Shown: positions 8,630 through 17,816 of the stretch, in pieces
Numbering within the stretch: position 1 is the first letter of the stretch
How the letters are laid out: the number at the start of each line of letters is the position of its first letter
Source of the DNA: Peptoniphilus_A hominis
GTDB taxonomy: Bacteria > Bacillota > Clostridia > Tissierellales > Peptoniphilaceae
Direction of reading: 5' to 3'
Assembly: GCF_040096015.1 (NCBI RefSeq)
Contig: NZ_JBBMFO010000004.1
Coordinates: 14,092-78,091, forward strand
DNA length: 64,000 bases
The notes under the pieces: model-generated
Database searches by the model: none
What the model was told of the DNA's origin: nothing
The model's input: only the letters and a program-made list of their open reading frames with translations
Program-made: the position numbers and the translations under genes

Positions 8630-9454
8630 TTAAATTTCTTCAACTTTATAAATGTCTGCTCTTCTGTTTTTTAAAGTTCCTATTTTTCTTCTGATTTCTT
8701 CAACATAATCTAAATCGATTTCTGTTAAAATAACACCTTCCCTATCAGACGATTTCGCAATTATATTTCCCCAAGGATCTATAATTATGGTTTTACCATA
8801 TGCTGCCACAGTTGGTTTTTGACCTATTTGAGCTGGAGCTACTACATAACATCCATTTTCTATAGCTCTTGTTTTTAAAATAGGCTCCCAATGATCCTTA
8901 CCCGTATTCATTGTGAAATTTGCTGGAACAAATAAAATATTTGCTCCTTTAAGTGTCATTAATCTAAATAATTCTGGGAATCTCATATCATAACAGATAG
9001 AAAGCCCAAAGTGTCCATAATCTTTTGTATCAAAAGTTACTATTTTATCTCCTGGATGAACTTTATTAGACTCTCTTATGCTAGGCCCATTTAATACATC
9101 AACGTCAAAAGGATGCAATTTATGGTATTTCGTTTTTAATTCACCATCTGGTCCAACTAGGAAATTACAATTATAAGGAATTTCCCCATCCCTATCCTCG
9201 TATATACTTCCAGCATGAATCCAGACACTATATTTCTTAGCTAATTCTGAAATCATCTTGAACGTTTTTCCACCAGGAATTTTTTCTGCAACTTGTCTTG
9301 AGTCATCTCCTATATAGTTTGAACCTTCTGGAAATGCTATAACTTTTGCTCCTTTTTCAGCAGCTTCTATTATATACTTTTCCATCTTTTTTAAATTTTC
9401 TTCTTTATCTTGTTGCGAGTTAAGCTGTACAGCAGCTAGCAAGAATTTATTCAT
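8630..9454 (-). CDS. Nitrilase-superfamily amidohydrolase (Nit2/omega-amidase-like)
   Basis: 274 residues of the carbon-nitrogen hydrolase family. The catalytic Glu-Lys-Cys triad is visible: FPEG near residue 43, KYHKLHPFD near 110, and the nucleophile in SICYDMRFPELFR near 149. The CYDMRFPE form is typical of Nit1/Nit2-type enzymes that deaminate omega-amides such as alpha-ketoglutaramate; the exact substrate cannot be read from sequence. I chose the ATG at 9454 because GGAGGT lies five bases before it; the ATG at 9466 overlaps that site. Last of a three-gene operon with a lyase-like enzyme and an anion transporter, so a carboxylated amide substrate is plausible. Confidence 0.85.
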   Translation of the reverse strand: MNKFLLAAVQLNSQQDKEENLKKMEKYIIEAAEKGAKVIAFPEGSNYIGDDSRQVAEKIPGGKTFKMISELAKKYSVWIHAGSIYEDRDGEIPYNCNFLVGPDGELKTKYHKLHPFDVDVLNGPSIRESNKVHPGDKIVTFDTKDYGHFGLSICYDMRFPELFRLMTLKGANILFVPANFTMNTGKDHWEPILKTRAIENGCYVVAPAQIGQKPTVAAYGKTIIIDPWGNIIAKSSDREGVILTEIDLDYVEEIRRKIGTLKNRRADIYKVEEI

Positions 9455-9469
9455 TTTTACCTCCATTAT

Positions 9470-10330
9470 TTATTTATAGTATTTAGAATATTCTTCTGTT
9501 ACCTCTTCAAGTCCCATTAGGTTATATAGCTTTAAGGCAGGATAAACCATTCTATCCCTAGATTTAAGTGTGGACTTGTTTGTAATAAGATCTTCAAAAA
9601 CACTTTCTACAGCAAAAGCTGCTGATAACACTGAAGACATAGGATACAATCCTAATTTATAATTAAATTCCACTAATTCATCATAGTTTAAGCTTGCTGG
9701 GAACCCTTTTTCGTTTAGATTAATCATGAGTTTTATTTTAGCCTCTTCAGAAACCTTTTTTACCTCATCTAAATCTTTTAATCCATCAACATAAGCACAA
9801 TCTGCCCCGAGTTCCTTTGCCTTATTAACCCTTTCGATAGCTTCGTCTATTCCGTAATCATACATATTTGCAGCAGTTCTATAAACAATAACAAAATCTT
9901 CAGAAACGCTATCTCTTATAGCTTTAATTTTAGGTCCTATTAGAGAAAAATCTATAATTTCATGACTGCTAGGCTTAGTTGCTGGAAGTAATTTATCATC
10001 AATTTGTAACCCTGATGCTCCGCATTTTTCATAAAGGCTTGCAGCATGAGCAGCATGAATTGTATTACCAAATCCATTGTCCATATCTGCTATTAGTGGC
10101 AATTTTGATGTTTGACAAATATTTAAAATTGTATTTGAAAAATCTGAAATATTAAGAAGGCCAACGTCTGGCAATCCTAACTTTGCATATGCTAAAGATC
10201 CGCCTGATAAAAATATACATTTAAAACCAACTTTTTCAGCATACCTTGCTGTTATACAATCGTAAATACCAGGAATCATTATAAACTCATCGTTATTTAA
10301 AATTTCTCTAAGCTTTTTAGTTTTGTTCAT
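9470..10330 (-). CDS. Isocitrate lyase/PEP-mutase superfamily enzyme lacking the lyase cysteine
   Basis: 286 residues with the (beta/alpha)8 fold of this superfamily: metal/substrate motif IADMDNGFGNTIHAAHAA (about 80-97), SGGSLA near 42 and YRTAANMYDYG near 150. True C-C lyases of this family (2-methylisocitrate, dimethylmalate) carry KRCGH after the EDQ motif; here the segment reads QIDDKLLPATKPSSHE, with no cysteine. The closest relatives without that Cys are PEP mutase and phosphonopyruvate hydrolase, so a hydrolase or decarboxylase-like reaction on a 2-oxo or 2-hydroxy acid is possible. Operon with the transporter upstream (11-bp gap) and amidohydrolase downstream (15-bp gap). Reaction unknown. 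Confidence 0.8.
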   Translation of the reverse strand: MNKTKKLREILNNDEFIMIPGIYDCITARYAEKVGFKCIFLSGGSLAYAKLGLPDVGLLNISDFSNTILNICQTSKLPLIADMDNGFGNTIHAAHAASLYEKCGASGLQIDDKLLPATKPSSHEIIDFSLIGPKIKAIRDSVSEDFVIVYRTAANMYDYGIDEAIERVNKAKELGADCAYVDGLKDLDEVKKVSEEAKIKLMINLNEKGFPASLNYDELVEFNYKLGLYPMSSVLSAAFAVESVFEDLITNKSTLKSRDRMVYPALKLYNLMGLEEVTEEYSKYYK

Positions 10331-10341
10331 TTTTTTACTCC

Positions 10342-11589
10342 TTATCTTAAGTATTGGAAATAAATCATTGCTGTTCCAATCAAGAAAAATATGATTGTAA
10401 ATGGAAATCCTACCTTAAAATAATCCTTAAATTCATATCCACCAGTTTCCCAAACTAGTAGGTTTGGTCCTGTACCAAAAGGAGTACAGAAAGCTCCAGA
10501 TGTTCCTATGGCAACACACATTACAAGTGCCCTAGGATCTAAATTTGTTGATTGAGCTACCAATATAGCTATAGGACAAAGTATTGCTGTTAATGATGTA
10601 CCCATCATAAATTGTGTTCCAATTACTGATATCCCAAGCATAAAAGCAATTACTACTATAGGAGACATTCCACTTAAAGAACCTGACATTTTAGATATTA
10701 AATACTCAGCTGCACCTGTTTCACTTAATGCTTTACTTAACGGGAAGATACCAGCCACTAAAAACAATGTTGAAACTGAAAATTGTTTCACGGCATCTTC
10801 AGTGCTTATACAACCTGTTAGAACTACAAGTATAGCTCCTAAAGCAGCTGCTAGGTGCATAGGTATAATTTTAGTTGCCATACAAACTACTATAAATATA
10901 AATATTACAGCTACAATTACCATCTTTGCAGAATTTTTTTCGGCTAACTTCATATTAGAAGCTTCGTCATCAACATCTTTATTAGGAAGAACTTTAACTC
11001 CATAAAAATAAATATATAACAATCCAGCTATAGCAATTGGTAAACCTATAGGTGTAAATTCAAAAAATGAAAAACCTTCAAGTCCAGCGTCTTCTAAAAA
11101 CCCTTGGGCAACAATATGTGAACCTCCACCTATTAAAGTAACTGTACCACCCATTGAAGCTGCGAAGGCTAAAGCCATGTAAATTTTAGATAATTTAACA
11201 CCAGATTTTTTACCCATAGCTCCTGCAATCGGCATTAGACATCCAGTTGTACCAGTGTCATTTAGAAAAGAAGATAATAATATTGATACAAATGATGTTC
11301 CCAACACCACACTTCTTTCATCTTTTCCAATCATTCCGATAATCTTTTCACCCAAAAAATCAGCAAGACCTGTGTTGAAAATCGTACCGCCAATAACTAA
11401 TAGTGACATAAAAAATACAACAGTTGTATTTGAAAAGTCAGAAAATGCTGTTTTTGGATCTAAAATATTAAATAGAGCCAATGCTGTTGGAATACTTGCA
11501 CCTATCAATATTGGATGCAATTTTTTTGAAATTAGTAATATAATAGTTACTATGAAAATAACTATGGTTATAATACCTTTAGTTGTCAT
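10342..11589 (-). CDS. SLC13/DASS-type anion (dicarboxylate) transporter
   Basis: 415 residues, about 11-12 hydrophobic segments in two inverted halves. The duplicated family motifs are seen in SSFLNDTGTTGCLMP (about 107-121) and GTSGAFCTPFGTGPNLLVW (about 363-381), which form the Na+ and carboxylate sites in DASS proteins. Likely imports a di- or tricarboxylate with Na+. First gene of a three-gene operon that then encodes the PEP-mutase-like enzyme and the amidohydrolase, and it is divergent from a LysR regulator, so the substrate is probably that operon's feedstock. Start at 11589 follows AAGGAGGG. Confidence 0.85.
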   Translation of the reverse strand: MTTKGIITIVIFIVTIILLISKKLHPILIGASIPTALALFNILDPKTAFSDFSNTTVVFFMSLLVIGGTIFNTGLADFLGEKIIGMIGKDERSVVLGTSFVSILLSSFLNDTGTTGCLMPIAGAMGKKSGVKLSKIYMALAFAASMGGTVTLIGGGSHIVAQGFLEDAGLEGFSFFEFTPIGLPIAIAGLLYIYFYGVKVLPNKDVDDEASNMKLAEKNSAKMVIVAVIFIFIVVCMATKIIPMHLAAALGAILVVLTGCISTEDAVKQFSVSTLFLVAGIFPLSKALSETGAAEYLISKMSGSLSGMSPIVVIAFMLGISVIGTQFMMGTSLTAILCPIAILVAQSTNLDPRALVMCVAIGTSGAFCTPFGTGPNLLVWETGGYEFKDYFKVGFPFTIIFFLIGTAMIYFQYLR

Positions 11590-11720
11590 ATAAAACCCTC
11601 CTTAAATAAATTATTTTTCTTATATAAAATTTTATCTGATAAAGCGATATAATAAAAATACTTTTTATTTAATAGTAGGTATAATATTTGTGTTATACTA
11701 GTCTTAGGAGGACTACATAT

Positions 11721-12665
11721 ATGTTTGATAAAAAATACCTTTATATAAAAACTCTTTACGAAGAAGGTAATATAACAAAAGCATCAGATAAACTGTATCT
11801 TTCGCAGCCCGCCTTAAGTGCATATTTAAAAAGACTTGAAAATGAGTTAGGGTGCACCTTATTTGAAAGAGCTAAGACTGGATTAAAAATTACAGACGCA
11901 GGCTTGTTTTATTTAGATTATCTACAAAAAATTAAAAACTTAAACGATGACCTTGAAATCTTTTTACAAAAGAAAGACACTAAAGACTTTCCTAATAAAA
12001 TAAACTTTGGAATTACTCCGTGGGTTGGCGCCTATGTGACATCAGATATTTCTCTAAAATTTGCTAAAATATTTCCAAACATTGATTTAAATTTTATAGA
12101 AGGTGAGGGTTTTGTATTAAAAGAACTTTATGAAAACAATAAAATTGATTGTTTTGTTAGTATTGATGTTATTTCAGATTATATGGATATGAAATATACT
12201 GAGAAATTGGAATTACGAGATGATTTAATTTTAGTAGTGGCTCCAAAATCTATTCTAGGTAATAAATATGATGTTGCTATGTTAACTTGCAAATTAGATA
12301 ATCCTCTAAAATTTGACGCTAACGAAATAAAAAACAAAAAAATAATTTCTGGACAAAATACTCAAGCTCTTCATACCTGCATAACAAAAATTATTAAAAA
12401 CTATAAACTGCATCCAAAATCATTTATGCACTTTAGAAATATAAATAATATTCTTGAACTAGTTAAAAGTGGTCAAGGCATTACCTTTATACCAAAATAT
12501 TATATAAAAAAAGGCCCTAAAATGAATAACTGTATCTTCTTTACTGAAGATAATGAACTATTCCACTACAGGCGTATGATGTTTTATAGAAAAGACAAAT
12601 ATACTGATTTCTACAAACAATTTGGAGAGTTAATCCTAAAAGATATTTTTAGCAACTTATCCTAA
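11721..12665 (+). CDS. LysR-family transcriptional regulator
   Basis: 314 residues. Winged helix at residues 1-60 (YIKTLYEEGNITKASDKLYLSQPALSAYLKRLENELG has the classic LysR helix-turn-helix), then a periplasmic-binding-like effector domain. Start at 11721 follows AGGAGG; an ORF extension upstream would begin in the promoter zone. It is divergent from the transporter-lyase-amidohydrolase operon across 131 bp, the usual arrangement for a LysR protein that controls its neighbour in response to the imported acid. Confidence 0.9.
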   Translation: MFDKKYLYIKTLYEEGNITKASDKLYLSQPALSAYLKRLENELGCTLFERAKTGLKITDAGLFYLDYLQKIKNLNDDLEIFLQKKDTKDFPNKINFGITPWVGAYVTSDISLKFAKIFPNIDLNFIEGEGFVLKELYENNKIDCFVSIDVISDYMDMKYTEKLELRDDLILVVAPKSILGNKYDVAMLTCKLDNPLKFDANEIKNKKIISGQNTQALHTCITKIIKNYKLHPKSFMHFRNINNILELVKSGQGITFIPKYYIKKGPKMNNCIFFTEDNELFHYRRMMFYRKDKYTDFYKQFGELILKDIFSNLS

Positions 12666-12734
12666 ATCCTTTTTCAGTAATTATGTTTTTTATTTTTTGT
12701 TAAATAGTTTGCTAATTCAATTAATGTTAATCAC

Positions 12735-12771
12735 AAAAAGATTCCCATAATAAATTTTGGGAATCTTTTTT
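12735..12771. terminator. Bidirectional terminator between lysR and the GATE-domain gene
   Basis: Perfect 13-bp stem (AAAAAGATTCCCA / TGGGAATCTTTTT) with A and T runs on both sides, so it can end transcripts from both convergent genes. Confidence 0.9.
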
Positions 12772-12788
12772 AAGTAGGTAATTATAAT

Positions 12789-13943
12789 TTAAATAATTTT
12801 TGCCATCATTAGGATATTAAAAATCATATTTGATGAAAAACCTGCAAATATACCTCCAATTGTATGACTAATTAAAGCTTTGTTAGTTAATTCTCGCGCA
12901 TTTATTGATGACATCATTGCAATGTGTGTTGATAAATATCCACTCCAACACATTACTATTGATGTAAATACAGCTAGATCTTTCGCCGTTACTAAACCCT
13001 TTTCAATTAAAGATGGTATTAATGCTACAGCCGCTCCTGCACTTCCAAGTGATGTAATAACTACAGATATTGATTGAGATGATTTAAATCCAAATATTGG
13101 TTTTATTATAAAATCAAGTTTATCCCCAACAAAAGGAAGGATTGGTACACCTTGATTTATTGAACCATCATATATATTATTCGGTCCTATTCCATTTGTG
13201 ATTAATAATACAAAACTACAAATAATAAGAACACCTGGTATTATTTGAACTCCAAGATCAACGCCCTTCATTCCACCATCTAATAATGAGTTTATTACCC
13301 TTTCAAATAAAGTCTTATTTACTGGATTGTTTTTGGCGTTTGAATATTCTTCTTCTAATTTTAAACTTTTTTCATCTCTTTCAAAGTCTTTAGTAAGTTT
13401 AAGCATTATTCTTACGCTTACAACACTACCTAAGATTGCCCCTATATTTCCAATTATGGCTGCAAGTACAGAATGATTAATATTCATACCCATAACTGTG
13501 GTTGTCACTATTAGACCCATTCCAAAAGATGTTCCTAAGTTTGTGATTGCAGGAAACTCATTACTTTTAAAATAATTTTTATAACCTTCATTTTTTGCTA
13601 ATGTTAATACTGCTGGGTTGTCTGACAGATAACACATTAATATTGACCAAGCTGCTGCACCTGGCAGATTATAAATAGGCTTCATTAACCTTGAAAGTTT
13701 TTTACTAACCCATTCAATTACATTAAACTCGAATAATAATTCACCTAATCCTCCAGTAATTACAGAGATAGCCATAATATAAAAGCATACATTAATTAAT
13801 AGGTTATAGGATGTATTAAGGATTGTTTGAATCATATTCACAAACCCCATTTTATATCCAATAAATCCAAAAAGGAGTATGAAACTAATAATAAACAAGC
13901 CGTCTTTGTAGTTATTGTCTGTTTTTCTTAAATTAGTTACCAC
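12789..13943 (-). CDS. Nucleoside-recognition (GATE) domain membrane protein
   Basis: 384 residues, about 8-9 TM segments. The motif GAAAWSILMCYLSDNPAVLTLAKNEGY and later the SAGAAVALIPSLIEKG region look like GATE/nucleoside-recognition membrane proteins, a family with poorly known substrates. GTG start at 13943 with AGAGGAG six bases before. It is last in the lrp operon (lrp, NicX/M29-like enzyme, NCS1 permease, dipeptidase, this gene), so it is probably a second transporter, perhaps an exporter for a product. Family assignment is moderate, function unknown. Confidence 0.65.
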   Translation of the reverse strand: MVTNLRKTDNNYKDGLFIISFILLFGFIGYKMGFVNMIQTILNTSYNLLINVCFYIMAISVITGGLGELLFEFNVIEWVSKKLSRLMKPIYNLPGAAAWSILMCYLSDNPAVLTLAKNEGYKNYFKSNEFPAITNLGTSFGMGLIVTTTVMGMNINHSVLAAIIGNIGAILGSVVSVRIMLKLTKDFERDEKSLKLEEEYSNAKNNPVNKTLFERVINSLLDGGMKGVDLGVQIIPGVLIICSFVLLITNGIGPNNIYDGSINQGVPILPFVGDKLDFIIKPIFGFKSSQSISVVITSLGSAGAAVALIPSLIEKGLVTAKDLAVFTSIVMCWSGYLSTHIAMMSSINARELTNKALISHTIGGIFAGFSSNMIFNILMMAKII

Positions 13944-13971
13944 TAAAATCTCCTCTCTTATTAATAAACTT

Positions 13972-15378
13972 TTATTCCAGTTTTGTCAAAATTTTCTCAA
14001 TCAACATTCTTAAGTTATCTATTGATTTAATACTGACCTCTTCATGAGTAGTATGTGCCCCGATGATGTTAGCTCCTATGCTAACCATATCTATATTAGG
14101 CATTTTTTCCTTAAATACTGCACATTCAAGACCCGCGTGTATTGACTCTAAAATCGGTTTTTCCCCAAATAATTCCTCATAACATTGGGCTGTTATATCT
14201 TTGATTTTTGAATCTGTATCAAGTTCCCATGCTGGATAAGAAGATTTTATTTCAAAATTAAATTTAACAAGATTAGCCATGTTTTTAATTTTATTTACAA
14301 AATAATCCATTTCGCTTTGCATTGAAGACCTAAATAGTATTTCTAACTCAATCTCATCATCTTTAGTCTTTAATACGGCATTTGTTAAACTAGTTTGAAC
14401 CATTCCATCAATGCTTTGACTCATCTTTTGAACTCCATAAGGGAGAATTGTGAATAAATCAATAATTGATTTTTCTAGCTCTTTAGAAAAAACCTTATTT
14501 ATTTTAGTTTTTTCTAAATTAAATTTAATTATATCTTTTTCTTCTGGATGTTCACTCTTTAGTTCATTTTCTACACTCTTAATAATTTTTTTTATCGGCT
14601 GATCATCTTTTACTGTGAATAATATTTTTCCGTGTTGAGGAATGACGTTATTAGCTTCTCCACCTTCAAAATCGGATAATCTAAATCCTTTTAATTCTCT
14701 TAATTTAATCAAAAGTCTTGACATAGCATGTATTGCACTAAGTCTATTTTTGCCAATATCTAACCCTGAATGACCTCCTAATAGGTTTTTAATAGTCACT
14801 TCATAACCCATGGTATCCTGTGCTTCATATGATAACTTTTTTCTTAAAAAGACATTAGTTCCACCAGCGCAGCTTAGCAATATATGACCTGCTTCTTCTC
14901 CATCTACATTTATTAGAGTTTTACCTTTTATTTTAGATGTATCAAAATAAGAAGCACCGTCAAGACCAGTTTCTTCATTGGTAGTAAATAATACTTCAAG
15001 TGGTGGATGTTTTATATCATTGTTTTCCAACAAATATAAACAGAGTGCTACACCAATTCCGTTGTCTGCTCCAAGAGATGTTTTATTGGCACTTATTTTA
15101 TCTCCATCTATAATTAAATCTATTGGGTCTTTTGTAAAATCGTGATCTGATTCATCTGTTTTTACACACACCATATCAGTGTGGCACTGAATTATAACAG
15201 GGCTTTTTGTATAATTATTTCCATCTTTTTTAACTAAGACATTATATAATTTATCACTACTTGCTTCTAAATTATTTCTTTTTGCAAAATCCAATATATA
15301 GTCACAAATTTCTTTTTCATTTCCTGATTCTCTGGGAATCTTTGATATATCTTTAAATAATTCAACTATTCTGCTCAT
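13972..15378 (-). CDS. pepD: Aminoacyl-histidine dipeptidase, M20 family
   Basis: 468 residues of the PepD/M20C family of cytosolic di-zinc dipeptidases that split dipeptides such as X-His. Zinc ligands are visible: H66 in CHTDM, D105 in LGADNGIG, E135/E136 in TNEETG, the Asp in NVDGEE, and a late His in GAHTTHEEV. Length is normal. Its start overlaps the stop of the permease gene by four bases (ATGA), so the two are translationally coupled. In this operon it fits uptake and cleavage of small peptide-like or amide compounds. Confidence 0.9.
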   Translation of the reverse strand: MSRIVELFKDISKIPRESGNEKEICDYILDFAKRNNLEASSDKLYNVLVKKDGNNYTKSPVIIQCHTDMVCVKTDESDHDFTKDPIDLIIDGDKISANKTSLGADNGIGVALCLYLLENNDIKHPPLEVLFTTNEETGLDGASYFDTSKIKGKTLINVDGEEAGHILLSCAGGTNVFLRKKLSYEAQDTMGYEVTIKNLLGGHSGLDIGKNRLSAIHAMSRLLIKLRELKGFRLSDFEGGEANNVIPQHGKILFTVKDDQPIKKIIKSVENELKSEHPEEKDIIKFNLEKTKINKVFSKELEKSIIDLFTILPYGVQKMSQSIDGMVQTSLTNAVLKTKDDEIELEILFRSSMQSEMDYFVNKIKNMANLVKFNFEIKSSYPAWELDTDSKIKDITAQCYEELFGEKPILESIHAGLECAVFKEKMPNIDMVSIGANIIGAHTTHEEVSIKSIDNLRMLIEKILTKLE

Positions 15379-16691
15379 GCTTCCACTCTCGCTTTGCTGT
15401 CTTTACTGTGTCTAATTTTCATTAATAATGCATATACAAGTGAGCAAATTAGCATGTTCTTAACAACAGAAGCTATAGGTATCATAGTTGGTATGATTTG
15501 GAAATCTAGTACGAACGCATATATTCCACCTAACAACCAAACTATTATAGCTATAGGATTAATGATTTCATTTTTTTGTAAAGATATTCCAGAACTTATT
15601 CCTATCTTAGGCAATATAAAGAAGTCTGAGATCATAATTCCAAGAACTGGAACTATAAAACAACCAAAAGCTAACATAATATCTGAATAAAGCCCAATGT
15701 TTATGAAAGCTGCGACTACTGATGCTATCACTCCAAGTGTTATAGCCACTGCCCATCTTCTAAGTTTAGGAAACATTTCCGTAAATGCTAATGAGGCACT
15801 ATATAAGGCGTTATCATTACTAGTCCAAGCTCCTAAAATAACCATTATAAGACCTGCTACGCCACCAATTTGAACCATGACAGTTGCAAATTCTCCTGAT
15901 TGAACGTGAAGAGCTAAAATAATTGCACATATTGGTTGGCAAATAGCTAATGGTAGACCTATTAAATATAAACCTTTAAAGTTATCAGACTTTTTCTTTG
16001 AAAATCTCATAACATCTGGTGCATTAACAGCACCTGCTGCCATTGCTCCAACTAAAACAGAAATTATAACTGACATGTGAACTGGTTCTCCAATAGGAGC
16101 TCTCTCCATAAGTTCTATGAAATCTGTCCCATCTTGCATTATTACTCTTATAGCGTTATATAGCATAAATCCAAAAGTATAAATTACTGTTGGCATACTC
16201 AATGCTTCTATTCCTTTGTATCCTATAGTTGCTGTAATTATCATCAGAAATCCAAATATGATACACATCACTGGTATATTACCAAACCATATAGCATGAA
16301 CACTTTCTGCCAATGCTCTAACATTGATAGCAAACCATCCAACATTTACAATTAATGAAATTAATGATACAACATGAGAACCTCTTCTTCCAAAACTTTG
16401 TTTTGCAATCATATAGGTACTTAATCCTGTTTCAGTACCTATACTTCCTTGTAAAGCAGTTAATGCTAAAAAAGTAAAGAACGCAATTATTAAAACAATA
16501 ACACTGTTTTTGAATGATAATCCAGAAATTACAGCTAACCCATCTAATATAGCAGCAATACTAATATAAATACCAGTCCAAACCATTGCTATAGAGTACC
16601 ATGGCTTACGTCTTTCTCTTGGAATAGGCTGTGTCGGGAAGTCTTCACTTCTATCCATAAATTCCACTATTCTTGACCCTAAGTCTTTCAT
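15375..16691 (-). CDS. NCS1-family (purine-cytosine-type) permease
   Basis: 438 residues with about 12 TM segments and a cytoplasmic N-terminus carrying the typical EDFPTQPIPRERRKPWYSIAMVW lead-in of CodB-like NCS1 carriers (family view). The GxxxxxN...A residues around TM1 and TM3 and the YKGIEALSMPT region match NCS1 transporters for cytosine, purines, allantoin, hydantoin or pyridoxine-type compounds. The ring compound cannot be chosen from sequence. AGGAGG precedes the start at 16691. Coupled to pepD and downstream of the NicX/M29-like gene. Confidence 0.8.
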   Translation of the reverse strand: MKDLGSRIVEFMDRSEDFPTQPIPRERRKPWYSIAMVWTGIYISIAAILDGLAVISGLSFKNSVIVLIIAFFTFLALTALQGSIGTETGLSTYMIAKQSFGRRGSHVVSLISLIVNVGWFAINVRALAESVHAIWFGNIPVMCIIFGFLMIITATIGYKGIEALSMPTVIYTFGFMLYNAIRVIMQDGTDFIELMERAPIGEPVHMSVIISVLVGAMAAGAVNAPDVMRFSKKKSDNFKGLYLIGLPLAICQPICAIILALHVQSGEFATVMVQIGGVAGLIMVILGAWTSNDNALYSASLAFTEMFPKLRRWAVAITLGVIASVVAAFINIGLYSDIMLAFGCFIVPVLGIMISDFFILPKIGISSGISLQKNEIINPIAIIVWLLGGIYAFVLDFQIIPTMIPIASVVKNMLICSLVYALLMKIRHSKDSKARVEA

Positions 16692-16721
16692 AAAAACCTC
16701 CTATTTATATTTTATGTAGTT

Positions 16722-16746
16722 AGAGCAAGCGATTTATGCTTGCTCT
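16722..16746. other. Intergenic stem-loop inside the lrp operon
   Basis: AGAGCAAGC and GCTTGCTCT form a 9-bp stem with a 7-base loop between the NicX/M29-like gene and the permease gene. There is no T run, so it is more likely an mRNA stability or processing element than a terminator. Confidence 0.6.
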
Positions 16747-16763
16747 ATTGAATTCTTTTTAAA

Positions 16764-17801
16764 TTATTTCCCCAATTTTTTGCTGTATTCTTTTAATTCT
16801 TCGTTTACAACTCTTCCTTTGTCCCAAATTTGTTCTCCATCCATCCATACACTTGAATTTAAACAAATACCATCTAAGTGAGTTTTTGCTGGAATTCCAT
16901 CTGGTGGACAATCAACTGGGCTTAGATAACCAAATCCCCATTGAGTGCATCCCCAAATTCTTTCGTCTTCACAAATATTTCCTGATAATTGTGCTTTCGG
17001 ATTTACCCCGTAAGAAATATGAACTGGTCTATACATGTTAGGGTCATCAAAACTCTTTAACCATTCTGAGAATTGAGTTGCTTGTCTGCCACCTTCAATC
17101 TTTGTTGCTACACCATTTTCGATAGTAATCTTAACTGGTTCTTCTAGTAATCCACAAGGAGGAGTTAATGATCCATCAAAAACTATAGTTCCATTAATGG
17201 TTTCAAATTTAGGGAACCAACAAATTTGTCCTGGCATAAAAGTTAATCCTGGTTTATCAGCTTCTCCAAGGTCACAATAAATTTTTCTAGAAGGTTCATT
17301 TTCAAAAGATATATCTGTTCCTGCTGGAGTAGTTACTCTCATTTTCTTAGCATTCTTAGTCATTTCTGTAAGTTTTCTCATATATGCTTCCATGTTTTTG
17401 TCAACTTCACCAATTATCTTTACAAATAATTCTTCGTCAAGGTCAACTAAACACATATATCTTAGCTTTTCATTACCTTCAACTGCTTTTTCAAATGGTG
17501 TTGAATATAAAAGCCAACCTTTGTTAAACTCAACCCAACAATCAGTGTTAAGTAATGCCCCAGTTAATGCTTCAACGGGTACTTTTGCATCTGTATCTTT
17601 TCCAACGCCATCAGGTGTTGCTAACCAAACTACCATAGGTTTTGCTCCACAAGCCTTAGCTGCTGATGCACTTGCTCTAACTATATGTTCATTTGAAGAA
17701 GTGTCTGCTGTTATTACAATTGTTTCTCCCTCTTTAATTTGGAACATATCTCTCATTAGTACCATTGCTGCACTAAATACTTCCATTTCTAACTTATACA
17801 T
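16764..17801 (-). CDS. COG2309 metalloenzyme (M29 aminopeptidase / NicX dioxygenase superfamily)
   Basis: 345 residues of the family that includes aminopeptidase T (M29) and the Fe(II) enzyme 2,5-dihydroxypyridine dioxygenase NicX. Visible metal-ligand candidates are H261 in PVHISYGVNP and the HxD pair H308/D310 in THLDG, the latter pattern as in NicX. A dioxygenase makes little sense in a strict anaerobe, so hydrolysis of a peptide or amide is the better guess. AAGGAGAG precedes the start at 17801. Second gene of the lrp operon, 15 bp after lrp. Confidence 0.65.
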   Translation of the reverse strand: MYKLEMEVFSAAMVLMRDMFQIKEGETIVITADTSSNEHIVRASASAAKACGAKPMVVWLATPDGVGKDTDAKVPVEALTGALLNTDCWVEFNKGWLLYSTPFEKAVEGNEKLRYMCLVDLDEELFVKIIGEVDKNMEAYMRKLTEMTKNAKKMRVTTPAGTDISFENEPSRKIYCDLGEADKPGLTFMPGQICWFPKFETINGTIVFDGSLTPPCGLLEEPVKITIENGVATKIEGGRQATQFSEWLKSFDDPNMYRPVHISYGVNPKAQLSGNICEDERIWGCTQWGFGYLSPVDCPPDGIPAKTHLDGICLNSSVWMDGEQIWDKGRVVNEELKEYSKKLGK

Positions 17802-17816
17802 AATCTCTCTCCTTTT

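Noticed and set aside
16764..17801. Nicotinate or dihydroxypyridine degradation locus
   Set aside because: The NicX-type residues fit, but NicX uses O2, the remaining nicotinate genes are absent and the nearby lyase lacks the dimethylmalate-lyase cysteine.
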